From UBA1067 sp963661055 (GTDB taxonomy: Bacteria; Verrucomicrobiota; Kiritimatiellia; RFP12; UBA1067), in contig CAVLAC010000086.1 of assembly GCA_963661055.1 (NCBI GenBank), forward strand, positions 1-9,493: a stretch of DNA of 9,493 nt. The letters are read 5' to 3'. Shown here in pieces: positions 1 through 7,403 of the stretch (the stretch's first letter is position 1; each line of letters opens with the position of its first letter). The position numbers and the translations under genes were made by a program. The notes beneath the pieces were generated by a model. It made no database searches and was not told the DNA's origin. It saw only the letters and a program-made list of their open reading frames with translations.

Positions 1-28
1 CGGGGCGGAAGGGACTCCGCCCCCTACC
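1..28 (-). repeat. GC-rich hairpin repeat with GTCCCT loop (copy 1)
   Basis: Read on the minus strand this is GGTAG followed by a perfect 8-bp stem (arms 2-9 and 16-23) around the loop GTCCCT. All 28 bases are an exact inverted match to 7404-7431. The same design, with different stem bases, recurs at 9363-9389. No coding sequence overlaps it. The element starts at the window edge, so its true left end is unknown. Its role is unknown; it could be a REP-like dispersed repeat or an RNA hairpin. Confidence 0.8.
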
Positions 29-47
29 AGCCCTACAGCAGCGTAAG

Positions 48-150
48 GTGGTAGGGCGGGAGATGCGCCGAAGAAGCTCTGCTTCGAAGGGTAGGTTGTC
101 GAAGGCAACGGCGAAGCCGCCCGCAAGGGCCCGCGTCCCTTGCCCGCCGT
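48..150 (+). repeat. Split copy of the GTCCCT hairpin repeat with internal insert
   Basis: Bases 48-60 (GTGGTAGGGCGGG) are identical to 9361-9373, and bases 135-150 (GTCCCTTGCCCGCCGT) are identical to 9376-9391. At the right end of the window these halves are 2 nt apart; here 74 nt (61-134) separate them. The insert holds a small hairpin (GAAGC 73-77 / GCTTC 81-85). A second hairpin spans the insert edge and the downstream half (GCAAGGG 123-129 / CCCTTGC 137-143). The simplest reading is an older hairpin repeat interrupted by another short repeat. Confidence 0.6.
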
Positions 151-177
151 GTTCAGAAGGTTAACAATTCCACTGTT

Positions 178-229
178 CGACTTCGACTCTCGACTTCGAC
201 TCTTTCTACACCTCTACAACTCTACACGG
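178..229 (+). repeat. Two short tandem repeats (13-mer x2, octamer x3)
   Basis: CGACTTCGACTCT occurs twice back to back (178-190, 191-203). It is followed by three consecutive 8-mers of the type CTACAMCT (206-213 CTACACCT, 214-221 CTACAACT, 222-229 CTACACGG). The octamer block forms part of the segment found inverted at 7345-7374. No reading frame or regulatory role is evident. Confidence 0.75.
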
Positions 230-265
230 TTAAAACAAAATCTGTGAGAATCTGTGGAATCCGTG
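213..265 (-). repeat. Left arm of inverted repeat flanking the operon
   Basis: Bases 213-235 are an exact inverted complement of 7345-7367 (23 nt). The similarity continues with a few mismatches and two short T-run length differences through 265, matching 7311-7344. Together with the inverted hairpin match 1-28 / 7404-7431, the two sides of the three-gene operon carry the same repeat words in mirrored order. This may mark ends of a mobile or duplicated unit, or simply independent insertions of one dispersed repeat. Confidence 0.7.
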
Positions 266-320
266 GTTAAAAACAGTGAATGAAATCAGTGGTGATAACA
301 GGATTTGTGGAATCGGTGGT
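239..320 (+). repeat. Degenerate 9-mer repeats of the AATCYGTGG type
   Basis: Variants of AATCTGTGG/AATCCGTGG recur: AATCTGTGAG, AATCTGTGG and AATCCGTGG in tandem from 239 to 265, then looser copies (ATCAGTGG, GATTTGTGG, AATCGGTGG) up to 320. Inverted versions (CACGGATTTCACAGATT) occur at 7311-7327. The words are AT-rich and carry no open frame. They look like a dispersed intergenic repeat, not CRISPR, because spacer lengths are irregular and units diverge. Confidence 0.6.
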
Positions 321-324
321 CAAA

Positions 325-381
325 TGGCGTTTCAAAAATTGCAACAAATTCTTCAAGAATCGCAATTGCAATGAAACGCCA
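325..381. promoter_or_regulatory. 57-bp nested palindrome overlapping the operon promoter
   Basis: Outer arms TGGCGTTTCA (325-334) and TGAAACGCCA (372-381) are perfectly complementary. Inside them AATTGC (337-342) pairs with GCAATT (362-367), and ATTCTT (348-353) pairs with AAGAAT (355-360) around a single C. All three arm pairs share nearly one centre (352-354), giving about 22 pairable bases with small internal bulges. The right half contains the -35 hexamer of the promoter for the downstream gene. It could be an operator, a cruciform-forming site, or the end of the upstream repeat block. Confidence 0.65.
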
Positions 382-394
382 AATAGTTTATAAT
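366..394 (+). promoter_or_regulatory. Sigma70-like promoter of the secreted operon
   Basis: TTGCAA (366-371) as the -35 and TATAAT (389-394, a perfect -10) are separated by the optimal 17 nt. The predicted transcript start is near 401. A strong ribosome binding site follows (AGGAGG, 415-420), six bases before the ATG at 427. The -35 lies inside the palindrome 325-381, so a protein or structure at that site could control initiation. Confidence 0.65.
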
Positions 395-414
395 AGTAAT
401 TGTAATCTAGCAAT

Positions 415-420
415 AGGAGG
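415..420 (+). promoter_or_regulatory. Strong Shine-Dalgarno of the first operon gene
   Basis: AGGAGG sits six bases upstream of the ATG at 427 and fixes that start. It is the only consensus-quality ribosome binding site in the window; the other genes have weak sites or rely on overlap with the gene before. Confidence 0.85.
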
Positions 421-426
421 TTTACT

Positions 427-3400
427 ATGCAGAAAATAGTCCAAAATGTGTGGGCACTGAGTGCTCTTGTGGCTTGTTTTGCCTGGACAAGCTATGGCGA
501 CTCTTTCACTTGGAATGGTGGCGAAGGCTCTTGGGACGATGCCTCCAATTGGGTCATCGGCGAAACTTCCGCCACGCGGGTTCCAGGTGTGAATACGACG
601 GATGATAGTGTCGTCCTTGGCAATGTGGACGCGACCATACACTTCCCGACATCCGTTGACGAGACGAAGTACATAGGCGAGTTCTATATTCAAGGTGTTT
701 CCCCTGCGGCTGAAGACCCCTCCACAAAGCGTACGATTACACTCGACACCTGCGGGACCTCCTTCTATTACACAAATACTGTAAGCGGAATACATCCTAT
801 AATTAGGGGGTGGAAGTACGACACAAAGAAAGGTTGGCTGACTGGGGAAAAAAACGAATATATTTATCTTTTTAAGCCTTATGGTAGCCAGAATGTATTT
901 ATAACGAATGGTACTATGAGAGCAACTAATGCCGTTCTTCAGTGTACTCTCACGCCGACCAATACGACACTTGTTCAAAAGCAAGGTGTCCTGACCTTTT
1001 CTCCAGCGCGACCAGTTTTTCTGCGCGGGGCTGCTGGTGGTGGTACGACGAACTGGACGGAACTCGTTGTCGAGGATGGCGACTTTATGTCGGGGATTCG
1101 TCTTTTGGGTTACAGCCGATTCATTTTTAAATCTAATGGTACATTGCCAACTTCTACGATAGAGCTTTTGCCTGACAATGACAGCACGGGCGATGGGTAT
1201 GGTGGCGGTCCTGCCGAATTCATTATGTCCGCTGGTACGAATAAGACGAATTATGGTTGGCTTAAAATCGGGAGCTTCGGTGGTGCAGATGCGCACTTTA
1301 CAGCGTGTGGTACGGCATATATTGAACGCAATGGAACTGGAACAGGCTCATTTCCTGACCTTTATGTGGTCGGTTGTAATCCAAATAGCAATTCCTCTTT
1401 GAACTTACTCAAAAAAGGTGAAGCGACGTTTGCGGACTCTGCCGTCTATTATGTCAAGGGGCGTAATGATAATAGTAATCAGTATGGCAATATCAAAATT
1501 GCCACTCTTACGAATGCGGTTGGTACTGTGACGGTTAAGGATGATGCGTCCGTTCTTTTTGACAATGGTTACGCGGCGGTCGGCTCGGGTGGCGAGTCGT
1601 ACGGATATTTGACGGTTGAGGGACGCGGCACCTTGAAGGTGCTTGGCACGGCGACGACGAAGTTACTCGCAACCAGCGTTGGCATTAACCTTGGCGGCAC
1701 AGACTCAAAGGAAGCGGTCTTCACGATTAAGGATTCGGCACTCGTGGAAACGCCGCGTGTGGCGGCGACAACCGCGAACACGAGAGACTGGTATGTAGGT
1801 AATACGCTTAAGCTGGAAGGTGGCACGCTCAAGACTTCGGTGATTGAGGGTAGTGAGTTGAATGTTGTTGTCAATAATGCGACAATTTGTGCACGGTCGG
1901 CAACGACGGCGGATGCTCCTCTCCTCGCGGCAAATGGCGTGAAGTCGTTTACGGCGGAAGGCGAGAAGACGCTCACAATCGACACGCAGGACTACGATAC
2001 TTATGTGGCCTATGCCTTCCCTGAAGATTTGACGATCGTTAAAAAGGGTTCGGGGACGCTCTATGTGAAGAACTCGCCTCACGCGAAGACCATCGTTGAG
2101 AATGGCGCGATTGAGATGACGGAAGATGGTGGCGTTTTCGGCAAGTCATGGGAACTCGGCGAAGATACGGAACTTCCGTTGCCTTCCGTGACCGAGACAA
2201 GTGAAGTCGTTCTGATGAACTTCGCGTCCGAAGAGGATGCGCAGGCGTATGCTGCAGCCTATGAGGAACATGTGATCCGTAAGAGTGGCTATAGGGTTGG
2301 TACTATCAGTGTTAAGCAGTCGGACAATATCTATCAGGTTGTCGTGACAGTCGAGGTTGTGACGGAAGGTTCGACCAAGACTTGGCAGGGCGGCACCGAC
2401 GGCGCGAAGTGGAATGGAGCAGATAATTGGAATCCTTCGGGGATTCCTGAACCCGATGACACGCTGACGGTGAGCAGTGCGGCGACAATTGAACTGCCGC
2501 GCTTCGGGTACGCGAATACGCTCAATTTGGATCAGAATAAGCTCGCGCTCACGGGTAGCAAGTCTGAACTGCGCGTGACAACAGTCTCCGTCAAGGGAGA
2601 CCAGTCTTCGAAGGAGTATAATGTTGCGAAAGACGATGCGGTGACCATTACAGCGGCAAACTTTAAGACGGAAGATGTCGGCTTCAAGAAGACGGGAGCA
2701 GGCTCTTTGACGCTCGATTTAAGTGCTACGCCGAATCTTGTGTATATTTCCTCCAATGCGACGGACTCTATCCGTATTGACGAAGGTGAACTCGCGATCC
2801 TCGGTTCGGGAACCATTACAGAAGGTTCGGCGCATATTGGGCGTTCGGGCACCTGCTTCTACGATACGACGCTGAAGAATACTATGGTCGGCGGAACGGA
2901 TACACCTGAGAAGGGACATTCCTCGCTCGTGTTGGACAACACGGGTTATGGACGTCCCGACCTATTCGCCAGTCGCGATGGCGGTGGCGGCGGTTCGATT
3001 TGTGTCGGCAATTTCGGCGCGAACGCGGCAAGCGCGACAGCCTCGCTCACACTCTTGAATGGCTCTATGATCTGTGCTAATTCTGTCATAATTGGTTATC
3101 AGCCATCCGCGCAGAATACGATCGCTTATCTATATGTGACAAATTCAACACTTTGCGCGATTTCTTCGGAGGTAGTTGGATTCGGCGCTATGGTAAACGA
3201 TGACCAAGCGAATAGCGGCTTCAAGGTTGTAGCGCGGCTTGGCGAGGGCGCGGTCGTACGCGATGTAAGTGGTGGCAACGGTGATGGCGCGATTCGGTTT
3301 GGTTGCGGGCTTGATGTCGCCTTTGCGGACGGCGCAATCGTTAAGATGTCAAATGTGCCCAACGATAGTAAATACGCGAAGGGCTGGGTGCGCTCCTACG

Positions 3401-4314
3401 GTCGCGCTTTTGGTGATGTGAGTTTCACGAGTGGTGCGATGATGAGTTTCGCGGGTGGACTTCTCTTCAATAACTATGCAACACCTGACCTCTCCGAATC
3501 GCGGCGGTTGAGGTTCATCTTCGATGGCGGCATATTTAAGCCACTTCTCGTGGACGCGACTGATGCGCGTAAGGGTCTTTGGGAATGTCGCACATCTGTC
3601 TTCTATGCGCCTGAGTATCAGGGCTTCTGGGCGGGAACGGACGGTATGAATGTAGATATGAGCGCGTGTTCGCGCTATACGATTGCCTCCCCCGTGCGTG
3701 GTGAGGGTGAACTCGTGAAGACGGGTTCGGGCACGCTCGTGATGGGCAAGGGCATTAAGCCGACGACGAGTTATAAGAATTGCGATAAAGTTACGGAAGA
3801 GGATCTCGTCAACGAGCAGTATTTTGTCGCGTCGGGCGTTGTCACGGTTCAGAATGCGGGGGGCGTCCGTGTCGCCGAGGGTACAGTCGAACTTGAGGCG
3901 GGTGCGACGGACACCAACTCGACCTTCACGGTTGAATCGAGTTGCACACTCGCCCTCGAGGGCAACACGGTAGCACTCGGTGCCCTCAAGGGTGCGGGTA
4001 CAGTTTCGGGCGGCACGATTTCAATGCTCGCTCTGAAGCCGCTCGCGGATAGTGAAGACGCGGTGACGCTCTCGGATATTACGGTTAACAAGGCGGTTAT
4101 TGACTTTGGGGGATCGGCGGATAAGGATACGACGGTTCGTCTCGTCAAACTTGGCTCGAATGTGTCGGGTGCGCTCTCGGCAGGGTCAACCTTCCGCCTC
4201 AAAGCGGTGAATACGGGCAATTCGGGGCTTAATGGCGCAACCTGCACGGTTGATTCCAACGGACTCATCACCGCTAAGGCGAGTGCCTCGGGCTTGCTGA
4301 TGATAGTCCGTTAA
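427..4314 (+). CDS. Large secreted beta-repeat protein with autotransporter-type strands
   Basis: This 1295-aa protein is probably exported and exposed at the cell surface or released. The start is fixed by AGGAGG six bases upstream. Residues 1-24 form a signal peptide (hydrophobic core 8-21, likely cleavage after S-Y-G). Two modules begin with the same pattern: residues 26-42 (FTWNGGEGSWDDASNW) and 651-669 (KTWQGGTDGAKWNGADNW), each followed by G..P..DD and repetitive Gly/Thr/Asn/Ser-rich beta strands. Three stretches resemble the passenger-associated transport (autotransporter beta-strand) repeat: about 534-548 (VKKGSGTLYV), 751-766 (FKKTGAGSLTL) and 1095-1110 (VKTGSGTLVMG). These suggest a beta-helix stalk. 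No C-terminal beta-barrel, PEP-CTERM or LPXTG anchor is visible; it ends ...GLLMIVR. It leads a three-gene operon, 12 nt before the next gene. The first third looks more AT-rich than the rest. Adhesin or scaffold is inference; the family is not named with certainty. Confidence 0.9.
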   Translation: MQKIVQNVWALSALVACFAWTSYGDSFTWNGGEGSWDDASNWVIGETSATRVPGVNTTDDSVVLGNVDATIHFPTSVDETKYIGEFYIQGVSPAAEDPSTKRTITLDTCGTSFYYTNTVSGIHPIIRGWKYDTKKGWLTGEKNEYIYLFKPYGSQNVFITNGTMRATNAVLQCTLTPTNTTLVQKQGVLTFSPARPVFLRGAAGGGTTNWTELVVEDGDFMSGIRLLGYSRFIFKSNGTLPTSTIELLPDNDSTGDGYGGGPAEFIMSAGTNKTNYGWLKIGSFGGADAHFTACGTAYIERNGTGTGSFPDLYVVGCNPNSNSSLNLLKKGEATFADSAVYYVKGRNDNSNQYGNIKIATLTNAVGTVTVKDDASVLFDNGYAAVGSGGESYGYLTVEGRGTLKVLGTATTKLLATSVGINLGGTDSKEAVFTIKDSALVETPRVAATTANTRDWYVGNTLKLEGGTLKTSVIEGSELNVVVNNATICARSATTADAPLLAANGVKSFTAEGEKTLTIDTQDYDTYVAYAFPEDLTIVKKGSGTLYVKNSPHAKTIVENGAIEMTEDGGVFGKSWELGEDTELPLPSVTETSEVVLMNFASEEDAQAYAAAYEEHVIRKSGYRVGTISVKQSDNIYQVVVTVEVVTEGSTKTWQGGTDGAKWNGADNWNPSGIPEPDDTLTVSSAATIELPRFGYANTLNLDQNKLALTGSKSELRVTTVSVKGDQSSKEYNVAKDDAVTITAANFKTEDVGFKKTGAGSLTLDLSATPNLVYISSNATDSIRIDEGELAILGSGTITEGSAHIGRSGTCFYDTTLKNTMVGGTDTPEKGHSSLVLDNTGYGRPDLFASRDGGGGGSICVGNFGANAASATASLTLLNGSMICANSVIIGYQPSAQNTIAYLYVTNSTLCAISSEVVGFGAMVNDDQANSGFKVVARLGEGAVVRDVSGGNGDGAIRFGCGLDVAFADGAIVKMSNVPNDSKYAKGWVRSYGRAFGDVSFTSGAMMSFAGGLLFNNYATPDLSESRRLRFIFDGGIFKPLLVDATDARKGLWECRTSVFYAPEYQGFWAGTDGMNVDMSACSRYTIASPVRGEGELVKTGSGTLVMGKGIKPTTSYKNCDKVTEEDLVNEQYFVASGVVTVQNAGGVRVAEGTVELEAGATDTNSTFTVESSCTLALEGNTVALGALKGAGTVSGGTISMLALKPLADSEDAVTLSDITVNKAVIDFGGSADKDTTVRLVKLGSNVSGALSAGSTFRLKAVNTGNSGLNGATCTVDSNGLITAKASASGLLMIVR

Positions 4315-4326
4315 AAAAGAAACGAT

Positions 4327-6897
4327 ATGAAAGAGAAACAGCAAACGATTCGTGGTAAGTGGCTTATGGCGCTTGCGCTATTGGTGGCACTTCCGGCGGC
4401 GGCACTTGAGCTTGAGCTCGGGACTATAGGGACGGGCGATGGCGGGCACGGCTGGGGCGTGATTGCCGAATATGGCGATGGCGGTCCCCGTACGCTCACG
4501 ATTACCCGCAATACACTCCCGGGGTTGCCTCCGCCAGACTACTGGAAGCGTTGGGGGCGGCTCTGCAGTTTGCGTGTCTACGATCCTGAGGGCTTTTTGG
4601 TCTCCTATATCGAAATGGGCGACCAAGAGGAGGCGACAAAGACCTACACGGTTAAACTCCCCAAGGGCAAGGCGGGACGCTATCGTTTCTCGATGTCGGG
4701 TGGCTTTGTGGGCAAGGATACTTTCGTCTTCCAGATTCCCGATCCAGTCGCGTGGGGCGTGAGGGGTGAGAAGATACTGAATCTCGTCGGCAAGAACATC
4801 CCTGAGAAGATGTATATGGCGTTTGCGCCTACGAGCCAGCACTTCTATTTGACGGGTAACAATGTCAGTTGGGATGTGAAAGGCGAGGAGGGACGCTCCC
4901 AGCACGGCGCGAAGGCGATTCAGGGTGTGCGCCCTGAGGGTGTAGACACCATTGAGATTACGATTGACGCGGAGAAGGGCTGGATGTCGCTTTACTGCGA
5001 TGGTCTCCCCAATACGCTCTCTCCTACGCCCGAAATGGCGAAGCGCATTATGGGCGGTGCCGTATACGCGAAGGACGGCACACTTTGCGAGGGTCCCATT
5101 CAAGCGAAACTCTGGGATATTTGCCAGAAACTCGCCGCAAGCGAAGACCTTACTTATACGCCTGAAGAAATTGAGCGCCTCATAGACGCAAAACTAGATA
5201 AGTGGGCGCAGATGTTGTATACGAATCGGGTCTATGATGTTAAAAGTCCTGCGCTGGGCTATTCTATGAAAGGCGGCTATGCGAAGGTTCGCGGCTTTGA
5301 TTTCTACCACTACGATACATTGCGGTATTTGCCTGGCGATCTCGCCGCCTATGCCGCGAAGAATCCCAAGGATGGACGTGCTCTTAAGCGAGCGATGATA
5401 GTCGCATTTGTAGAACTCGCGCATATGGATGGCGCGGCAATTATGCGCGAGACGGCGCAAGGACCAGACTTTGAGAAGAGGGGCTTCACCTTGCGTCCGT
5501 TGAACGGACAGCGCATTGACTGTGCGACGATGTTTGAGACTATGACGGGACTTGGGCGCGCCTATAAACTCTTGAAAGACCGCCTTCCGCGCGATATAGA
5601 GCGCATTTATCGCGAGGCGGTGCTAGATGTCTGCTACAAGGAACTGGGCTTTATGTGCTACCAGTCCAACCAGTTTATGCACATTCGCGAGTGCCTGAAT
5701 GATGTCTACTGCGTGACGGGCGACCAGCATCTCGGACGGTGCATCAAGATGGAACTTGAGGCATTTATGGATAATAGTTTCCACGGCAAACACGGGCAGC
5801 ATCCGTCGGGCTTCTTCCTTGAGGAATATGGTCCAGACGGCAACTACGACCAGATGTCCCTGCGTCCGATGAGCGTTATCTACAACACCTATCGCAAGGT
5901 GCCAGGACACGACGAGGCTCTCGTCGATAAAATGAAGGCGTGCATTGAGAAGAACTTGCATTGGCGCTCGCTCTTCGCGATTGTGAACCCCGCCAATGGC
6001 GAACCCTATCAGCTCGCCTACGCGATGAACCACCGTACGGACGGTCCCACGCACTTCGATTCGCATAATGGGCTTGCCAACCTCTCAAATGAGTTCAATC
6101 TCGCCTATACAATGCTCAAACTTGGTGCGAAGGAAGGCGTGGACCAGTCGAAGATTGTTCCCCTGCCCTATACTCAGCGCGGCTATTTGGAGCAACTCGA
6201 TGGTTTCGCGGCGATTAGGCGCGGACGCTTCTACGCGATGAACTTCTATAAGGTCTATGACGAGACGCCTGATGGCTTTTTGGGTCCGCTCTTCCTCTGG
6301 CACGAGAAGGTTGGACTTGGGCTTTGCGGCATTAAGCACTCTTATCATCGTCAGCCCCACTGGTTTGGTGCGGAAATGGAGGAGCGCGACATAACCTTCC
6401 CGACTGTCTACGGCAAGCTTGACGGCAAGCTTTTTGTTGAAGCGCGGCAGGCGAACAAGATCTTTGAATGGGTTGAGAAGGCTAAGAGTTGGAAGGTGAC
6501 GGCGACTTGCTATCAGCCGCCGAAGTCACGCAACGCCCCCAAGCTCGAGCGCGGCACTTTGAGCTGGATGACGGATGTTATTTCCAATGATGTCATTGAG
6601 ATGACGATTGAATCGAAGTTCCCTGATTTGCAAGAAGCGGTCGTGAATTTGCCGATTCTGCGTCAGAAGGGGCAGACCGTGTGGTCGCACCTCGGGTGGC
6701 GTCCGAGCATCCTCGATACAGGCTCGGGACGGTATGTGCAATATGCGCCGACGGGTATGCTGACGATTACGTGGCCGAAGGAAGTTTCCGCCTCGCTCGT
6801 GACGGATACCCCTTGTACACGCGGCTGGTGTGAGAACTTGCGCCTGAAACTCCCCGCGAACGGAAAGCTGAAGATTCGTTATGAAGTCAGTGAGTAA
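4327..6897 (+). CDS. Secreted alpha/alpha-toroid plus beta-sandwich protein, polysaccharide-lyase-like
   Basis: This 856-aa exported protein is of unrecognised family. Residues 1-26 are a signal peptide (K/R-rich start, core WLMALALLVALPAAA, likely cut after A26). Three regions follow: a beta-rich N-terminal part (27 to about 260), a helix-rich part (about 298-615) and a beta-strand-rich C-terminal part (about 619-856). Toroid-then-beta-sheet order is that of heparinase II/III-type and PL8-type polysaccharide lyases, which cleave uronic-acid glycans by beta-elimination using Asn/His/Tyr/Arg. Possible active-site segments are N448-x3-H452-I-R454-E, E499-E-Y501-G-P-D504-G-N506-Y507 and H569-R-T-D-G. 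The assignment rests on layout and motif style, not on a clear family match; a non-enzymatic or hydrolase role remains possible. There is no consensus ribosome binding site in the 12-nt gap, so translation may follow from the upstream gene. Its stop overlaps the next gene by 17 nt, consistent with one transcript and a shared extracellular task. Confidence 0.85.
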   Translation: MKEKQQTIRGKWLMALALLVALPAAALELELGTIGTGDGGHGWGVIAEYGDGGPRTLTITRNTLPGLPPPDYWKRWGRLCSLRVYDPEGFLVSYIEMGDQEEATKTYTVKLPKGKAGRYRFSMSGGFVGKDTFVFQIPDPVAWGVRGEKILNLVGKNIPEKMYMAFAPTSQHFYLTGNNVSWDVKGEEGRSQHGAKAIQGVRPEGVDTIEITIDAEKGWMSLYCDGLPNTLSPTPEMAKRIMGGAVYAKDGTLCEGPIQAKLWDICQKLAASEDLTYTPEEIERLIDAKLDKWAQMLYTNRVYDVKSPALGYSMKGGYAKVRGFDFYHYDTLRYLPGDLAAYAAKNPKDGRALKRAMIVAFVELAHMDGAAIMRETAQGPDFEKRGFTLRPLNGQRIDCATMFETMTGLGRAYKLLKDRLPRDIERIYREAVLDVCYKELGFMCYQSNQFMHIRECLNDVYCVTGDQHLGRCIKMELEAFMDNSFHGKHGQHPSGFFLEEYGPDGNYDQMSLRPMSVIYNTYRKVPGHDEALVDKMKACIEKNLHWRSLFAIVNPANGEPYQLAYAMNHRTDGPTHFDSHNGLANLSNEFNLAYTMLKLGAKEGVDQSKIVPLPYTQRGYLEQLDGFAAIRRGRFYAMNFYKVYDETPDGFLGPLFLWHEKVGLGLCGIKHSYHRQPHWFGAEMEERDITFPTVYGKLDGKLFVEARQANKIFEWVEKAKSWKVTATCYQPPKSRNAPKLERGTLSWMTDVISNDVIEMTIESKFPDLQEAVVNLPILRQKGQTVWSHLGWRPSILDTGSGRYVQYAPTGMLTITWPKEVSASLVTDTPCTRGWCENLRLKLPANGKLKIRYEVSE

Positions 6898-7267
6898 GCG
6901 CATTTTGCTCTGCGCGGCACTTTTGGGGACGAGCCTCGCAAGTGCCGCGTCCGTCTTCGAGGTGACGACGGACGGCAAGGCTACCGCCTTCTATTTGGAG
7001 GCGGGGGCTATTGAGGCGGGCGGCAACTTCTTGTACATCGAGGTGACGACACCCGATGGCAAGCACGAATCGCTGAAGACCTCATGTTTTCCGCTTGTGG
7101 ACGATAATGGCTGTATCTTCAAGTGGAAGAATTACGGAGATCTCGTCCCTGCGAATGCCCGCGCCTATGTGGTTTTGCCGCGCACCTGGCCGAAGGGCAC
7201 ACGCTTCGAGGTAATCCTCCTCGACCGCGACGGCGCCGAACTCCAACGCGCCTCTTACGGATTATAA
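6881..7267 (+). CDS. Small secreted beta-rich protein, unknown function
   Basis: This 128-aa protein is not recognised. Residues 1-23 form a clear signal peptide (MKSVSKR, then LLCAALLGTSLASAA, likely cut after A23). The mature part of about 105 residues alternates short hydrophobic and polar strands (FEVTTDGKATAFYLE, NFLYIEVTTPDG, ARAYVVLP, TRFEVILLDRDG), suggesting a single beta-sandwich domain. Two cysteines remain in the mature chain (about residues 69 and 78), close enough for a disulphide. The ATG lies inside the end of the upstream gene (17-nt overlap) and has no good Shine-Dalgarno, so translation is probably coupled. A secreted accessory subunit or carbohydrate-contacting module is possible, but nothing in the sequence proves it. 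No other gene follows on the same transcript for nearly 500 bases. Confidence 0.75.
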   Translation: MKSVSKRILLCAALLGTSLASAASVFEVTTDGKATAFYLEAGAIEAGGNFLYIEVTTPDGKHESLKTSCFPLVDDNGCIFKWKNYGDLVPANARAYVVLPRTWPKGTRFEVILLDRDGAELQRASYGL

Positions 7268-7310
7268 ACCCAAATATGCCAGTCACGCGTCCCCGCGGGA
7301 CCGCTATCAT

Positions 7311-7374
7311 CACGGATTTCACAGATTGTTACGGATTTTTTTGTTTTTAACCGTGTAGAGTTGTAGAATTGTAG
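7311..7374 (+). repeat. Right arm of inverted repeat flanking the operon
   Basis: This is the inverted counterpart of 206-265. Bases 7345-7367 match exactly; the CACGGATTTCACAGATT part matches with one or two changes. It includes T-runs (7336-7342 and 7344-7348), but no strong GC stem directly precedes them, so it is not a convincing intrinsic terminator. It begins 43 nt after the stop of the last operon gene. Confidence 0.7.
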
Positions 7375-7394
7375 GGCAGCGTTCCTTGCCCGTC
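7371..7394 (+). repeat. Degenerate copy of the GTCCCT hairpin repeat
   Basis: GTAG, then GGGCA (7374-7378), then GCGTTCCT as loop, then TGCCC (7387-7391). The loop end GTTCCT and the following CGTCG resemble the GTCCCT...CCGCCG of the better copies. The stem is shorter (5 bp) and the loop two bases longer. It sits 13 nt before the intact copy at 7404. Confidence 0.5.
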
Positions 7395-7403
7395 GCAGGT
7401 AGG

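Noticed and set aside
239..320. CRISPR-like array of AATCYGTGG words
   Set aside because: Units are only about 9 nt, diverged and irregularly spaced, with no unique spacers and no cas genes.
388..1296. 302-aa open frame on the minus strand
   Set aside because: It lies opposite the start of the large secreted gene and extends into its promoter, has no domain-like pattern or ribosome site, and the plus-strand gene has a signal peptide and strong Shine-Dalgarno. It is a shadow frame.
4378..5103. 241-aa open frame on the minus strand
   Set aside because: It is a shadow of the toroid-like gene, rich in Arg/His/Ala as expected from reading GC-rich codons backwards, with no export signal or motif.
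7289..7348. Intrinsic terminator after the operon (GTCCC/GGGAC stem and later T-runs)
   Set aside because: The stem is only 5 bp and the T-run begins about 35 nt after it, so the two parts do not form a standard terminator.
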